Shown: positions 24,431-37,546, counted from the stretch's first letter. The stretch is 64,000 bases of DNA from Candidatus Pelagisphaera phototrophica (GCF_014529625.1 NZ_CP076039.1:3906001-3970000); one strand, 5' to 3'. The notes: a model not told the origin generated them from the letters alone. Numbers and translations are program-made.

Positions 24431-27274
24431 CTACCGTCCCTTTAAGGCTTTGCCGGTTTCCGAATCCTTACCTTTTTTTACCGTATCCACTGTTCCGGCA
24501 CAGACAATTTTTCCTCCATGGGAGCCTCCGCCCGGGCCGAGATCGACGATCCAGTCAGCCAGTCGCATGAAGTCGAGGTGGTGTTCGATTACGATGACCG
24601 TATTGCCCTTGTCTCGCAGTTGGAAAAGCAGGTCAGAAAGTTTCTGGATATCAGACCAGTGCAATCCGGTCGTGGGCTCATCTAAAATATAGAGAGTGCT
24701 ACCCGCGGATCGCTTGGAAAGCTCCAACGAGAGCTTCAATCGCTGGGCCTCGCCACCACTCAATGTGTTAGCAGCTTGTCCCAGTTTCAAATACCCGAGC
24801 CCCACCGCGTCGAGGGTCCTCAACTTATCCATAACGCGTGGCACATTCTCAAATTGTGCCAAGGCTTCGCTTACCGAAAGATCTAGAGATTGGGCGATAT
24901 TCAATCCTCCATATTGCACTTCCAAGGTTTCCCGATTGTAACGCGTACCTTGGCAGCTGGGACAATCGATATAGGCATCACTCATAAAAAGCATATCCAA
25001 CTTTATCGCCCCTTGACCCTGACATCGTTCACAGCGACCGCCACGTGCATTAAAACTAAAACGCCCCGCTTTGTATCCTCGGGCTCGCGACAGAGGAATT
25101 TTTGAGTACAAATCGCGCAGCAGATCAAAGAGTTTGGTATAGGTGGCCGGATTAGAACGCGGGCTTTGCCCGATGGGATCCTGACTCACACGTACTGCCC
25201 TTTCGAAGTGCTCCAGCCCTTTCATCCCCGTGTGCTTGCCGGGGATCTCCTTGGCCCGGTTCAGTTTTCGGGCAGCCGCCTTCGCCAGAATCTCATTCAC
25301 CAAGGTCGACTTACCCGATCCGGAAACGCCGGTCACACAGGTCAAAAGACCAACGGGGAACTGGGCATCCACCTTTTGCAGATTGTGCTGGCTCGCCCCT
25401 TTAATCTCGAGCCACTTCTTTTGTGGCGAAAGTGTTTTGACCGACTTCGTAAGCGTCTGTCGTCCTGAAAGGTATTCTCCAGTCTCGAAGCCATCTTTCT
25501 TTTGCCCGGCACAATCCTCCGGCGTCCCTTCGAAAAGAACCTCTCCTCCAGAAAGCCCCGCTCCCGGACCCAGCTCGATCAGATGGTCGGCGGCCCGCAT
25601 CGTATCCTCATCGTGCTCCACCACAACAACCGAATTGCCGCGGTCCCGTAACTCCTTCAGTGACTCGATCAGCTTCTGGTTGTCCTTCGGGTGCAGTCCA
25701 ATGCTGGGCTCGTCGAGCACGTAGACGACTCCTACGAGACTCATACCCAACTGTGTCGCTAGCCGCACTCGCTGGGCCTCGCCTCCGCTTAACGTACTGT
25801 ATTGACGATTCAAAGTCAGGTACTCCAGACCCACCTCCTTTAGGAAACGCAACCGCAACTCGATTCCATCAAGAACTTCCCCGTAGGTTGAAACACGATC
25901 CTTGCTGGGTGACAGGCTACTCACGTATTCGTGGGCCTGACCTATATCCATCGAAAGGAAATCGGGCAGACTCTTACCCTCTACAAATACATTCGCACTC
26001 CGTGGACTGAACCGATGCCCGTCACATGTCGGGCATTTCTGGTCAGTCTGATAGGTCATCAGTCGGGCCCGAAATCCGTCGCTTTTAGTCTCCATGTAGG
26101 ACTTTTGCAGCAACGCCATAAAGCCTCCGAACGGTTGGGGAGGAGGAAGCGTCTTACGGCGAGTTAGTTTGAAAGTGAAAAGCCGGTCTTCAACCCCGTA
26201 GAGCAAAGCCTGTTTGGTTTCCTCATCTAACTCGCTCCACGGCGTCGTTGGATCAAAGGGAAGCTGCTCTGCCAACTGGCGCAGCATCGCATTGTTTCGC
26301 ATGATCAACTGCTTTCCTCCGATTCGCAGCGGCTTCAAGGCCCCCTTTTTCACTGACTTACTCGGATCGGGCACGATGAGCTCTTCCAAGAAGCGCCGCG
26401 TTTTCCCCAATCCACCGCACTCTGGACAGGATCCTTCCGCCGTATTGAACGAAAAATGACGGGGAGAGATCGGTTCATACACCTCGCCGCACTTCGCGCA
26501 CGCGAAATTCCGGCTTAGACTGAGCTCCTTCCAGTCCGAGTCTTTCGATGCCTGATAGAGGACCATCGCTCGGTCTTTCCCTTCGCTAAACGCCAGCTCG
26601 AGCGAGTCCGCGATCCGACTTCTCTGCGCCTCTTCTACCAAAATGCGATCGACCACGAGTTCAATGGTCGCGTTTCCCCGTCCCTTTATCTCGATATCCG
26701 GATCACCAATACTTTTGACCTCATCATTGATTCGAATACGCTGAAATCCCTTTTGCCGCAACCGGGGCAGCTCCTCCAGTATAACTGCGGCCGTCGCGGC
26801 CATGTAAGGAGCCAAAATCATAGCCCGTGAACCCTTCGGCAGCTTCAAAGTCTGATCAACGGAGCTATCGAGCGTTTGCCGCGAAATGATGCCTCCGTCC
26901 TTCGGGCAATGTTGATCTCCTCGAAGCGTCCACAGAAGACGGGCATAGTCCGCAATTTCTGTAACCGTGGCAATAGTGCTCCGCGGAGAAGAACCTGCTG
27001 CCCGTTGCTCTATTGCCAAAACCGGTGAAAGGCCGTGGATGAAATCCACATCCGGTCGTTTGAACTGCTCCATCGCTTGGCGGGCCTGTGTGGAAAGGCT
27101 CTCCATATATTTTCGGTAGCCCTCCGCGTACAGCGTGTCGAAGGCCAGTGATGACTTTCCGGAACCCGATACGCCTGTGATTACGACGAGTTTATCTCGA
27201 GGGATCTTAACCTCGATATCCCGCAAATTGTGCTCGCGAGCTCCTTTTATGTGAATGTGCCGAGTGTGCCTCAA
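24431..27274 (-). CDS. uvrA: UvrABC system protein A
   Basis: DNA damage-recognition ATPase of nucleotide excision repair. It has two ABC ATPase units with Walker [16 protein letters not shown] (N-terminal) and [15 protein letters not shown] (C-terminal). The signatures are [16 protein letters not shown] and [16 protein letters not shown]. Zinc modules are [10 protein letters not shown]...CPECGGLG and CERCQGQG...CPSCQGTR. At 947 residues it has the normal UvrA length. No LexA-like palindrome is visible upstream, so SOS control is not supported by the sequence. It stands alone on the minus strand, with a repeat-rich gap after it. Confidence 0.96.
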   Translation of the reverse strand: MRHTRHIHIKGAREHNLRDIEVKIPRDKLVVITGVSGSGKSSLAFDTLYAEGYRKYMESLSTQARQAMEQFKRPDVDFIHGLSPVLAIEQRAAGSSPRSTIATVTEIADYARLLWTLRGDQHCPKDGGIISRQTLDSSVDQTLKLPKGSRAMILAPYMAATAAVILEELPRLRQKGFQRIRINDEVKSIGDPDIEIKGRGNATIELVVDRILVEEAQRSRIADSLELAFSEGKDRAMVLYQASKDSDWKELSLSRNFACAKCGEVYEPISPRHFSFNTAEGSCPECGGLGKTRRFLEELIVPDPSKSVKKGALKPLRIGGKQLIMRNNAMLRQLAEQLPFDPTTPWSELDEETKQALLYGVEDRLFTFKLTRRKTLPPPQPFGGFMALLQKSYMETKSDGFRARLMTYQTDQKCPTCDGHRFSPRSANVFVEGKSLPDFLSMDIGQAHEYVSSLSPSKDRVSTYGEVLDGIELRLRFLKEVGLEYLTLNRQYSTLSGGEAQRVRLATQLGMSLVGVVYVLDEPSIGLHPKDNQKLIESLKELRDRGNSVVVVEHDEDTMRAADHLIELGPGAGLSGGEVLFEGTPEDCAGQKKDGFETGEYLSGRQTLTKSVKTLSPQKKWLEIKGASQHNLQKVDAQFPVGLLTCVTGVSGSGKSTLVNEILAKAAARKLNRAKEIPGKHTGMKGLEHFERAVRVSQDPIGQSPRSNPATYTKLFDLLRDLYSKIPLSRARGYKAGRFSFNARGGRCERCQGQGAIKLDMLFMSDAYIDCPSCQGTRYNRETLEVQYGGLNIAQSLDLSVSEALAQFENVPRVMDKLRTLDAVGLGYLKLGQAANTLSGGEAQRLKLSLELSKRSAGSTLYILDEPTTGLHWSDIQKLSDLLFQLRDKGNTVIVIEHHLDFMRLADWIVDLGPGGGSHGGKIVCAGTVDTVKKGKDSETGKALKGR

Positions 27275-27706
27275 TAGGATCCAGAAGGTTTAAACCCGCA
27301 CCCTCTTAGTTTCCCCTCAAAGGTCAACCTTTCGAGCACATGAAAGGTAGCGGGCGATCTCCGAGCGCCCACAATAAAAATGCCGCACAGATTCTTCATC
27401 GATCCTGAGCCGAGCCGAATGAAAAGCCTGCTTCAATTCAAGGTACGCAATAATTCTGCCTGTCCTACATTGAATGGGGACTTGGCCTAAAGACAGGTGC
27501 AGGGTGGTGAGCCTTGTCGAACCAAGCTTATGAGCGCAGTTGCCACGTGATTCAATGAGCCTAACATAGGCGGCGTGCCGGGCCGTCACTGCCCTTACCA
27601 AGAGAAATTTTCAATCAATCGCTTCCTCAAAAGTCTTAATTACAATTGCCTATATGGATCCTTCAGTGAAGGCTTTTGTCCATATTAGAATCGCCTCGTT
27701 CGCCCT
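27275..27706. other. Intergenic region with one REP-like arm
   Basis: No convincing gene. A 94-codon minus-strand frame (27317-27601) has an unremarkable composition and no recognisable motif. The notable element is a copy of GGTAGCGGGCGATCTCCGAG at 27346-27365, continuing CGCCCAC. It is nearly identical to the left arm of the hairpin repeat at 53561-53629. The second arm is missing here. Confidence 0.5.
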
Positions 27707-29350
27707 ATGAAATTCTGCTCCATTTTTACGATCGCACTCTGCGCATTGCTCACTCTCTGTGCTTATGCTGACGAACACGAAGTAGAATCGTCGATTCTCG
27801 AAGTCTCCCTCTTCCGAGATGGGGCTTTGGTCACTCGCCAAGGCACTTTGAACGTGCCCTCGGGGAAATCGACCTTGGTCATCAAAAATCTGCCCAGTCA
27901 GGTGGACCCAACAGCGCTCCAGGCAAATTTCGTAAACACCGCCAATGGGTTAATCCGGAACGCGAAGATATTCCAGCCGCAGAATCGCGACGAGAATTCT
28001 ATAATAGAAGAAATCCAAACGAGACTCGACGCCGCCAAAAAGGAAAAAGAGCAAAAGCTGCGCACGCTTTCCAATGCCAAAGCGGATGTTGTCTTCGCCT
28101 CTGGCATGCGTACCTCCTTCGCTAAGGAGTTTGGCAAGATTAACGAAGGCCAAACCCTCACTCTAGCTCAAGCAAAGGAGCTGGCCGAGTTTGTCGGACA
28201 AACCCAGAAGAACGCCAACGAGCAGATTGACAAAGTTGAGATTGAGATCAAAGCCGTCGACAAGACCATCAAGGAGATCGAAAAGGAGCTTAGGGAGGCA
28301 ACAGAGAAAGCGATGCTCCTTTCCTCTGTCGCCGAAGTAGAAATCGAGATGGACGCGGCAAGTGAAGTCGCAATATCACTCAGCTACATGGTCAACTCTG
28401 CCCGCTGGGAGCCTCAGTACGAACTACGCGCCTACCCTGACCAAGGGAAACTGGATTTTGGATACTTTGCCTCAGTTTGGCAATTCACTGGCGAAGATTG
28501 GTCAAACATCACCCTTTCGCTCCACACAAATCAGGCCAACCGCCAGGGCAACGTGCCTGAACTCTTTCCCCTGAATGTGGGAAAACAGGACGACTACTAC
28601 CGGAAAGGGCGCTTCTCTTCAGTGGCGGAAAGAGCCGCTCCTCCCCCGCCCCAAGCAGACGTATTTATGGCCGAAGAAGCGGTCGGCTCTCGACTTCGTG
28701 CTCAAAAAGTCGCCATCACGGTATCAACCGTTTCCTTCCAAGCCACCATCCCCGGACAAATCACCGTTCCCAGCTCTCGCGAGCGCAGCTCATACAAAGT
28801 TCTCGAAGCCGGTCTGGAAGCCGAGTTCTGGTCCGAGACCGTGCCGCGAGCCCAGCTCGACGCGTACCTTAGAGCCAGAATTCGCAACACGCTCGAGCTT
28901 CCGATTCTCCCGGGGCAAGCTCTCGCGTTCGTTGACGGGAAACTCTCCTCTAAAGTCTCCATGAATAAAATTCTACCTGAAGAGGAAACCAAGCTATCGT
29001 TGGGAGTTGACGGAAACATCGTCGTTAAGCGGATAGAGGGAGCCCAGAAAGACAGCAATTCCGGTTTCATCGACAAGACCACGACCCTCAATCGCGAGTA
29101 TAAGAATGAGGTCACCAATTTGCACACGGTGGCACACAAACTCATCGTGGTCGACCAGTTCCCCATCGCCCAAAATTCGAAAATCGAGATTCGCCGCAAA
29201 GCGCCCCCAACGAGTGAGGTCGAAATCGAGGACGAGAATAGCGGAGTCTTTCGGTGGAAAGCCACGCTTGCTCCAAAGGAAGAAAAAGTATTTAAAACTG
29301 CCTACGAAGTTATCTATCCCCGCGACTGGGATCTTTTCCCCGGATTGTAA
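27707..29350 (+). CDS. Secreted DUF4139/DUF4140 (MuiA-like) protein
   Basis: A signal peptide (about residues 1-21, ending CAYADEHE) leads to an N-terminal DUF4140 domain (VSLFRDGALVTRQGTLNVPSG). A coiled coil at about residues 95-205 follows, rich in Glu/Lys heptads. The C-terminal DUF4139 beta domain includes LSYMVNSARWEPQYELRA and ends in KVFKTAYEVIYPRD. This is the architecture of the mucoidy-inhibitor MuiA family, whose biochemical function is not established. Length 547 is normal. A remnant of another gene and icd follow on the same strand. Confidence 0.85.
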   Translation: MKFCSIFTIALCALLTLCAYADEHEVESSILEVSLFRDGALVTRQGTLNVPSGKSTLVIKNLPSQVDPTALQANFVNTANGLIRNAKIFQPQNRDENSIIEEIQTRLDAAKKEKEQKLRTLSNAKADVVFASGMRTSFAKEFGKINEGQTLTLAQAKELAEFVGQTQKNANEQIDKVEIEIKAVDKTIKEIEKELREATEKAMLLSSVAEVEIEMDAASEVAISLSYMVNSARWEPQYELRAYPDQGKLDFGYFASVWQFTGEDWSNITLSLHTNQANRQGNVPELFPLNVGKQDDYYRKGRFSSVAERAAPPPPQADVFMAEEAVGSRLRAQKVAITVSTVSFQATIPGQITVPSSRERSSYKVLEAGLEAEFWSETVPRAQLDAYLRARIRNTLELPILPGQALAFVDGKLSSKVSMNKILPEEETKLSLGVDGNIVVKRIEGAQKDSNSGFIDKTTTLNREYKNEVTNLHTVAHKLIVVDQFPIAQNSKIEIRRKAPPTSEVEIEDENSGVFRWKATLAPKEEKVFKTAYEVIYPRDWDLFPGL

Positions 29351-29395
29351 TCGAGTCCTTAACAAACCCCTCCTCCCGTCTTCCCTGAAATGTAA

Positions 29396-29587
29396 GCGGT
29401 CGGTATCGGAGCGAAGATCAAACCTTACCGAATGGTCGCGATCATTGGCCTTACCCTACCGCTCTTCCGTCTGTTCGTCTATGACATCTGGGATACCTTA
29501 ATTCGAATTATCGCCTTCGACGTTCTAGCCCTTCTGTTCATTTTCGTAGGCTACCTCTGCCATCGATTTCAATCGCGAATCGAGTAG
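29396..29587 (+). pseudogene. C-terminal remnant of a DUF2339 membrane protein
   Basis: After a TAA at 29393-29395 the frame reads AVGIGAKIKPYRMVAIIGLT, then PLFRLFVYDIW, then IRIIAFDVLALLFIFVGYLC and HRF before TAG. Two hydrophobic helices with this spacing and the xLFxYDIW...RIIAF pattern are typical of the last ~65 residues of DUF2339 proteins, which normally have many membrane segments. Nothing upstream continues it. An internal ATG at 29432 could start a 51-residue peptide, but a relic is the simpler reading. Confidence 0.5.
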
Positions 29588-29643
29588 GACCCTTTTCAGG
29601 CACTTAGGTATTGGCCATTATATTCTATTGACGCTATTCTTGA

Positions 29644-31917
<2,274 letters not shown>

Positions 31918-31971
31918 CCCCTTAAAGGTAGGGAAGACCGACTCTTTCCTCCAAAAAACCAGGACCACAGC

Positions 31972-32003
31972 AAAAAGTGACGGGCTTTCAAAAAAACCGT
32001 CAC
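31972..32003 (-). terminator. Terminator of the subtilase gene
   Basis: Read on the minus strand, the stem GTGACGG (31997-32003) pairs with CCGTCAC (31977-31983), and a T-run (31972-31976) follows directly. The stem starts at the base next to the stop codon of the subtilase gene. The loop is also T-rich. Confidence 0.75.
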
Positions 32004-35000
32004 CTACGGTAGCTCGAAAATTTCGATCAGGACAATTCCAGAAGTGTAGTTGAAATCGTTTACAATAACGGTATACAGGCCCGGCTGGAGTTCACGCACC
32101 ATAGCGGCGTCCTTGCTTTCTTCATCCAGCTGTGAGGCGCCTACTTGGGTAAAGGCCTCGCGCATTTTGAAAGTGAATTCACTCTCCCAGTCATCGTTGG
32201 CCGCCACCGGACCCGAACTATCGTAGAGAACCATATATGGATCCGGCATGGGGTCTGAGACTTGTCGCTTAGTCAATTCAGGTCCGAGAGCCCGTATCAA
32301 AACTCGCTTCGGATCCTCCCCGGTAATTACGAATCCTCCGATGGCTACTTGGTCCCCAGCGGCCGCTTTCACACGAGTCGAAATGTTTACGAGGCGAGTT
32401 TCGATGCTTTCACTGGAAGCATCAAAGACTTCAACCAGTCCAATACCCGTACCTCCATCTTGTCCTGAAAGGTGAGCCGTATATAGTCCGGGATCAAGTG
32501 TCACAAGAATCGCCGATTCATTGGGCTCCGCTAAAGGGGCAGCTCCCACTGCCAGGCTAACCTGCTCAATCTCTTCCCCGTTATCCTCCTGTTTCCAATC
32601 ATCTACTCGAGCGACTTCCTGGCCCTCTATATCGTAAATCGCCAGACGTGGATCTTCGAGAACTCCCGAAAGCCCCCTTTGCTCAAGTGACTTACCTAAT
32701 CCCCGAATCAGAACTCTTCGTGGACTCGACCCAGAAATAATGAAGCCGGCAATCATGATCTCGCTTTGAACCCCGACATATCCACGTGTCGCAATATTGA
32801 TAAGCGCCTCGCGAATCATTCGAACTCGTACGGGCCCTGCCAATACAGATCCGTTTTCATTGGTGACAATCACCGAATAATCGCCTTCATCTTGAGAGCC
32901 AATCGAACCAATCTCGACCGATGCCTCAACGGCTCCTAATAATACCACTTCGTCCTTGAGCCACTGATACGTTACACCTGTCTGATCAAAAACATCAACT
33001 TTCAGGGTCAACAAACTTCCCTCGATCCCCTTCATTTCGATGGGGAGAGGCATTATCACAGGGGAGCCGGGCAGGGGAGCGACCTCTAGTACATAAAGAT
33101 AGGATCCTGTTCCTTCCGCATTAGTCGCCTCTATCAACACCTCAAATCGGCCTGACTGGGAGGGTGTTCCGGAAATGGCTCCCGTATTGGGATCGATTGC
33201 CAGCCCCGCGGGCAATCCTTCCGCCGCAAACGAAATTGCGTTCCGATTCGCATGGATTTGGAAGCTTACAAATTCCCCCGCCACAAATCCTGGATCTTCC
33301 GGTTCGGCAATAACCGGAGTTACCCAGCTGGCATCCTCCTCTACGAGAATATTTAGGCGCGCCAGTCCATAACTACGGTCTCTTCGAAAGTCATTCCCAT
33401 CGACTGCTACCCAGTACGAGCCTCCTGCGACAACATCCAGAGCCAGCCGACTTGACAATGCTCCTCCACTGTCATCGTTCGCGCCCAGGAGAGACAAGCT
33501 CGCCAAGGACTCTCCTTCGTAAACAGCGAGAATCGTATCGAAATCACTACCAAAGGTAGTCAGCTCCGCCTGCCCCGAGCGGGTGGAAGTCCACTTCCAC
33601 CACAGTGACTGGCCAACCGCATCGCCGCCATGCGACGGCTCGCCAATTTCCTTTGTCGCCTGATTCGTAAATGAAATGTCGTCCAAAGTATCGGTATAGG
33701 CAGTACGGGCATCTTCTCTGTCATCATGCTCCGCCATCGCCACCGTTAGAGCGATTTGCCCATAGCTTCCATTCCAACCGTCGACCGCTATTTTGTACTC
33801 CGATCCTTCCTGTGCGTAAAAATTCAGTACACTTGTCCAGACGCCGGTCCTATCATCGTCATCGTTTGAGCTGACAAGCTGTAAGTCCTCTAGAGAGTCT
33901 CCCGTGTAGACGGCGAGAATCGTATCAAAACTGTTACTGGCTGACGTCGACACGGTGACATTACCGCTCAGCGGCGCCGTCCACTTCCACCAAACAGACT
34001 TTGAGCCAAAAGCGTTTTGGATATGCTCCGGTTCACCAGACTCTCTCGAAGCCGCGATATTCTCACTTGTCGTCCTAAAGTTGATCCCTCCAATTTCCAA
34101 GGCGCTACTAAAGTCGTCGTTGATCACGGACTGACCCAAGCTCAAACTCACATTCCCGCTATCACCCTCGAGCCCGTCAACGGCGATTCGGTAGGAAACT
34201 CCTGCAGACGCCTCAAACCCGACAAAGGCTCCGTTATTGTTGGGCGACTCGTCGCGATTCTTGGCGACAAGTTTGAGGGCATCCAGACTATCGCCTTTGT
34301 AAATAACAATAACCGTATTAAAGTCACTGCCTTCTGTGGATATCTCGGTGAAGCCACCCTCAACAGCTGTCCAATTCCACCAGATTGATTTACCAGTAGC
34401 ATTAACATCATGTAAAGGTTCACTCGCCTCGGACGATCCGATAACATTGGACCCCGACAAGATAAAGTAAGAGGTGGATACAGAAAAGGCATCCTCGAAA
34501 TCGTCATTGAGTGGTGCTGGCGTTTCCGGTTGAAGGGCACGGGCCAAATTTAGCCGACCTCCAACCCGACAGCGTCGAGCCAAGCTTTCGAGTGTATCCG
34601 TAGAGGAATATAATCGATTCAATATGGACGCCATAGGCTCCTCTGGAAATTGCGTTAGGAGCAAAGCGATCGCTCCACTGACAAACGGAGTCGCCATTGA
34701 CGTTCCACTCAGAGCACGGTAGCTCGTATCCGAACTGAAATAAGTGGAGTGGATACCAACGCCCGGAGCGGCAAGTTCCACTTCAGTTTCACCATAGTTC
34801 GCAAAGGTCGCAAAACCATCACGCTTATCCGTGGCTGTCACGCTCACCACATTGGGGTAGGCGTAGGATGATGGATAATTCGGCTGGTCGTCATTGTTGC
34901 TGCTCTCATTGCCCGCTGCTGCCACGAAATAGATGTCTGCTTCATTCGCCTCCTCAATCGCGTCTCCAAGCAATGGATTAAAGTCCAGACCACCCCAGCT

Positions 35001-35885
35001 ACTATTAATGATATGGGCTCCTTGCTCTCGGGCATAGTTGATACACTCAATCGCATCCGCGTCGGATCCCTCTCCTTGAGAATCGAGGAATTTGAGTCCC
35101 ATCAATTTCACATTCCACGCTACTCCGGTGATTCCGACGCCATTGTTACCAACCGCTCCAACGATCCCCGCAACGTGAGTCCCATGACCTAGATCATCCA
35201 TAGGATCCCCTTCTGTCTCAGGCGTCCTTTCACCATTCACTCCGACGGTATTGATGCCGTGAACGTCATCAACATAGCCGTTATTATCATCATCCAGACC
35301 ATTCCCCGCAATCTCTCCCGAGTTCACCCACATGTTTGCCGCTAAGTCCTCGTGCGTATAGCGGATTCCCGAATCCAGGACCGCCACAAGTACTTCAGAA
35401 GCATCATTCGCAATCTCCCAGGCTTCCTTCGCACTCACGTCGGATTCTGCAATCCCACCCAGCTGGCCCGCATTATCGATACCCCATTGCTTGCCATCTC
35501 CTAGCAGAGGATCATTGGGGAGCACCGAAGCCGTGCGGATATAATTGTACGAAACACGCTCCACCAAGCCCGACTTCTTGTATGCGGCGATGGCGGACTC
35601 CAGGCTGCCGTCTTCGTCGAGGGCAACCAAGGCGAGGTTCGGAAAGGTGGAATAGGTCTGTTTCAGCTTGGTACCCGCGACCTTGTGAGTACTGCTCAAG
35701 ACCGAGAGTTTTCCCCCAGCCGATTGAGGCAATATCAGGTCTCCCCTCATTTTTACCAGAAATTCCCCGGCCACAATCCTCCTGCCATAAGGGTCCAAGC
35801 CATCCTTTTCGCCGGCCCACACAATAGCAGGCACCAACAAAACGAGCCAAAGAGCCCAAAGACCTTTGTATCTTAACTTACTCAT
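32004..35885 (-). CDS. Secreted subtilisin-like (S8) protease with repeat domains
   Basis: A large secreted serine protease. It has a signal peptide (residues 1-24) and an inhibitor-like pro-region. The S8 domain has Asp171 (AVLDSGIRYTHED), His234 (GHGTHVAGIVG), the oxyanion Asn in AAAGNESS, and Ser396 (LSGTSMATP). Downstream are three repeats of about 120 residues, each with KSxWWxWTA...STxGSDFxTxxxxYxGDSL. Next comes a putative Ig/cadherin-like part (GLPAGLAIDPNTGAISGTPS, then QWLKDEVVLLG), and finally two 110-residue repeats with GFxITGxxPxRVLIRxLG. The length is 1293. It follows xerC by 18 bases. It probably degrades extracellular protein; a role in adhesion is possible. Confidence 0.9.
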   Translation of the reverse strand: MSKLRYKGLWALWLVLLVPAIVWAGEKDGLDPYGRRIVAGEFLVKMRGDLILPQSAGGKLSVLSSTHKVAGTKLKQTYSTFPNLALVALDEDGSLESAIAAYKKSGLVERVSYNYIRTASVLPNDPLLGDGKQWGIDNAGQLGGIAESDVSAKEAWEIANDASEVLVAVLDSGIRYTHEDLAANMWVNSGEIAGNGLDDDNNGYVDDVHGINTVGVNGERTPETEGDPMDDLGHGTHVAGIVGAVGNNGVGITGVAWNVKLMGLKFLDSQGEGSDADAIECINYAREQGAHIINSSWGGLDFNPLLGDAIEEANEADIYFVAAAGNESSNNDDQPNYPSSYAYPNVVSVTATDKRDGFATFANYGETEVELAAPGVGIHSTYFSSDTSYRALSGTSMATPFVSGAIALLLTQFPEEPMASILNRLYSSTDTLESLARRCRVGGRLNLARALQPETPAPLNDDFEDAFSVSTSYFILSGSNVIGSSEASEPLHDVNATGKSIWWNWTAVEGGFTEISTEGSDFNTVIVIYKGDSLDALKLVAKNRDESPNNNGAFVGFEASAGVSYRIAVDGLEGDSGNVSLSLGQSVINDDFSSALEIGGINFRTTSENIAASRESGEPEHIQNAFGSKSVWWKWTAPLSGNVTVSTSASNSFDTILAVYTGDSLEDLQLVSSNDDDDRTGVWTSVLNFYAQEGSEYKIAVDGWNGSYGQIALTVAMAEHDDREDARTAYTDTLDDISFTNQATKEIGEPSHGGDAVGQSLWWKWTSTRSGQAELTTFGSDFDTILAVYEGESLASLSLLGANDDSGGALSSRLALDVVAGGSYWVAVDGNDFRRDRSYGLARLNILVEEDASWVTPVIAEPEDPGFVAGEFVSFQIHANRNAISFAAEGLPAGLAIDPNTGAISGTPSQSGRFEVLIEATNAEGTGSYLYVLEVAPLPGSPVIMPLPIEMKGIEGSLLTLKVDVFDQTGVTYQWLKDEVVLLGAVEASVEIGSIGSQDEGDYSVIVTNENGSVLAGPVRVRMIREALINIATRGYVGVQSEIMIAGFIISGSSPRRVLIRGLGKSLEQRGLSGVLEDPRLAIYDIEGQEVARVDDWKQEDNGEEIEQVSLAVGAAPLAEPNESAILVTLDPGLYTAHLSGQDGGTGIGLVEVFDASSESIETRLVNISTRVKAAAGDQVAIGGFVITGEDPKRVLIRALGPELTKRQVSDPMPDPYMVLYDSSGPVAANDDWESEFTFKMREAFTQVGASQLDEESKDAAMVRELQPGLYTVIVNDFNYTSGIVLIEIFELP

Positions 35886-35903
35886 TTCAAACGACTATAT
35901 AGA

Positions 35904-36863
35904 TTATGCCCGAGGGTGAGCTCGGTCGTAAACGGCCTTCAGGCGACCCAAGTTCACGTGTGTGTAAATTTGGGTTGTCGAAAGCTTGGAATGTCCAAGG
36001 AGTTCCTGAACAAGCCTTAAATCGGCGCCGTTATCCAAAAGATGAGTTGCGTAGGAATGCCGAATTTTGTGCGGAGTGATATCCATCGGGAGCTCCGCCA
36101 GTTTAAGGTACTTTTTTAGCAGCAACTGGATCTGTCGAGAAGACCAGGGACGGCCCTGATTGCCCACCACAACAACGTCCGAATAGCCCGTTTCGGGAGC
36201 ATACTCGGATTTCCACGTTCGCAGAGCCGTCATGGCCACTTTTCCTAGCGGGCAAATCCGCGATTTACCCCCTTTACCCACGATTCGGGCAACTCCTTCC
36301 TCAAAACTAATATCACCGTACTTCAGATTCACCAATTCGGATACTCGAAACCCCGCCCCGTAGAGTAGCTCGAGCACCATCCGATCCCGCCACGCAATGA
36401 AGGGATCGATGATCTCCTGCTCCAGCAGCAACGTCGGTCCCCTTAAGAGACGGAGCACTTGCTGTTGGGTCAGGAATATCGGGAGCTTTTTAGCCGGCTT
36501 GGGCAAGATGAGCCCATCAAGCGGATTGCGGTCGACCTTTCCCTGGCGAATCCAGAATTTGAAAAAGGTCTTCAGGCCGGAGACGTAATTCCGCAGCGTC
36601 ACCCGGCTCACTCTTCTTTGCTCCTCAATCACAAAATCCCGGGCATCCCGAAGTCCAACTCCACCCAACTTTCCATTCCAAGATCCAGCGGCCTCAAGAT
36701 GGCCAAAAAATCGCCCAATCGCAGTCGAGTAGTTTCGGACCGTGTAGTCAGACAATCGCCGCTCCTTGCTCAAGTGCTCCAAAAAAGGCGGCAACCATTC
36801 TCCCCGCCAGCGTTCAGGTGCTGCTTCGACTGCCGAATCCCTCGCTTTGCTTCGAGACGTCAC
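35904..36863 (-). CDS. xerC: Tyrosine recombinase XerC/XerD
   Basis: Site-specific recombinase, probably resolving chromosome dimers at dif. The catalytic set is complete: Arg173 (GAGFRVSELVNL), Lys197 (VGKGGKSR), His265 and Arg268 (PHKIRHSYATHLL), His291 (LGHSKLS) and Tyr300 (TTQIYTH). The N-terminal SAM-like core-binding domain (LSDYTVRNYSTAIGRF) is also present. The length of 319 residues is typical. It lies 14 bases after mazG. XerC versus XerD cannot be decided from this gene alone; the SDYTVRNY start favours XerC. Confidence 0.9.
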   Translation of the reverse strand: MTSRSKARDSAVEAAPERWRGEWLPPFLEHLSKERRLSDYTVRNYSTAIGRFFGHLEAAGSWNGKLGGVGLRDARDFVIEEQRRVSRVTLRNYVSGLKTFFKFWIRQGKVDRNPLDGLILPKPAKKLPIFLTQQQVLRLLRGPTLLLEQEIIDPFIAWRDRMVLELLYGAGFRVSELVNLKYGDISFEEGVARIVGKGGKSRICPLGKVAMTALRTWKSEYAPETGYSDVVVVGNQGRPWSSRQIQLLLKKYLKLAELPMDITPHKIRHSYATHLLDNGADLRLVQELLGHSKLSTTQIYTHVNLGRLKAVYDRAHPRA

Positions 36864-36877
36864 TAATTAGGAAGATT

Positions 36878-37546
36878 TCAGCTCGTCGGTTGGGTGGCAA
36901 GCGCTTCCGTCTCATACTGCACAGCGCGTGCGTAGCGCCTTAACGCCGATTCCGGATCTATGCCTTTTGATCGGCAAGCCGCCCCAACTTCGAAGAGCAG
37001 TGCCCCCGCTGTTTCTTCATCCATCGAATCTGCCATTGTCTGGATCGATTCCCGATCCACAAGGGGACCCGTCGAAAGCTCCTTCTTTTGGATCTGCTTG
37101 AATATGTCCACGGCGAACATCAATGCCGGGAGAGAAGGAGGGAGATCTTTAAAAACCGAATCGGTTTGAGGCAAGTTCTTCTTTTCTAACGCCTTAATGG
37201 CGTCCCACTGATGGAGTGCTTGATCTGAGGTATCGAGGGAACCCTCTCCGAATACATGCGGGTGGCGGCGTATCAGCTTATCGTTGATTTCACGAGCGAC
37301 GGCTTCGAAATCGAAGTACCCCGACTCTCTCGCCAATTGTGAATGGAAAACGACCTGCAAGAGCACATCGCCCAGCTCTTCACGCATATGGTCCATGTCC
37401 AGCCTGTCGATTGTCTCCAACAGCTCGCTACACTCGTCCACCAAACACTCAGCAATGGACTGGTGGTCTTGCTCACGGTCCCAAGGGCATCCGTCTGGTG
37501 CCCGAAGCCGAGCCATCGTTTCTAAAAGTTCGTCTATTGCGTTCAC
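36878..37546 (-). CDS. mazG: Nucleoside triphosphate pyrophosphohydrolase
   Basis: House-cleaning enzyme hydrolysing (d)NTPs to NMP and pyrophosphate. The first MazG domain is well conserved: MARLRAPDGCPWDREQDHQS, then ECSELLETI and EELGDVLLQVVFHS with the metal-binding ExxE...ExxD pattern, followed by KLIRRHPHVFG. The second domain is shorter but present (EETAGALLFEVGAACRSKG). The open frame extends to a TTG at 37618. The family start lies nearer, and GTG at 37546 gives the usual N terminus (NAIDELLETMARLR); I choose it with moderate certainty. It is divergent from trpC and followed by xerC. Confidence 0.88.
   Translation of the reverse strand: MNAIDELLETMARLRAPDGCPWDREQDHQSIAECLVDECSELLETIDRLDMDHMREELGDVLLQVVFHSQLARESGYFDFEAVAREINDKLIRRHPHVFGEGSLDTSDQALHQWDAIKALEKKNLPQTDSVFKDLPPSLPALMFAVDIFKQIQKKELSTGPLVDRESIQTMADSMDEETAGALLFEVGAACRSKGIDPESALRRYARAVQYETEALATQPTS

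Noticed and set aside
27317..27601. 94-codon minus-strand frame between uvrA and the muiA-like gene
   Set aside because: It overlaps a REP-like arm and its composition looks random.
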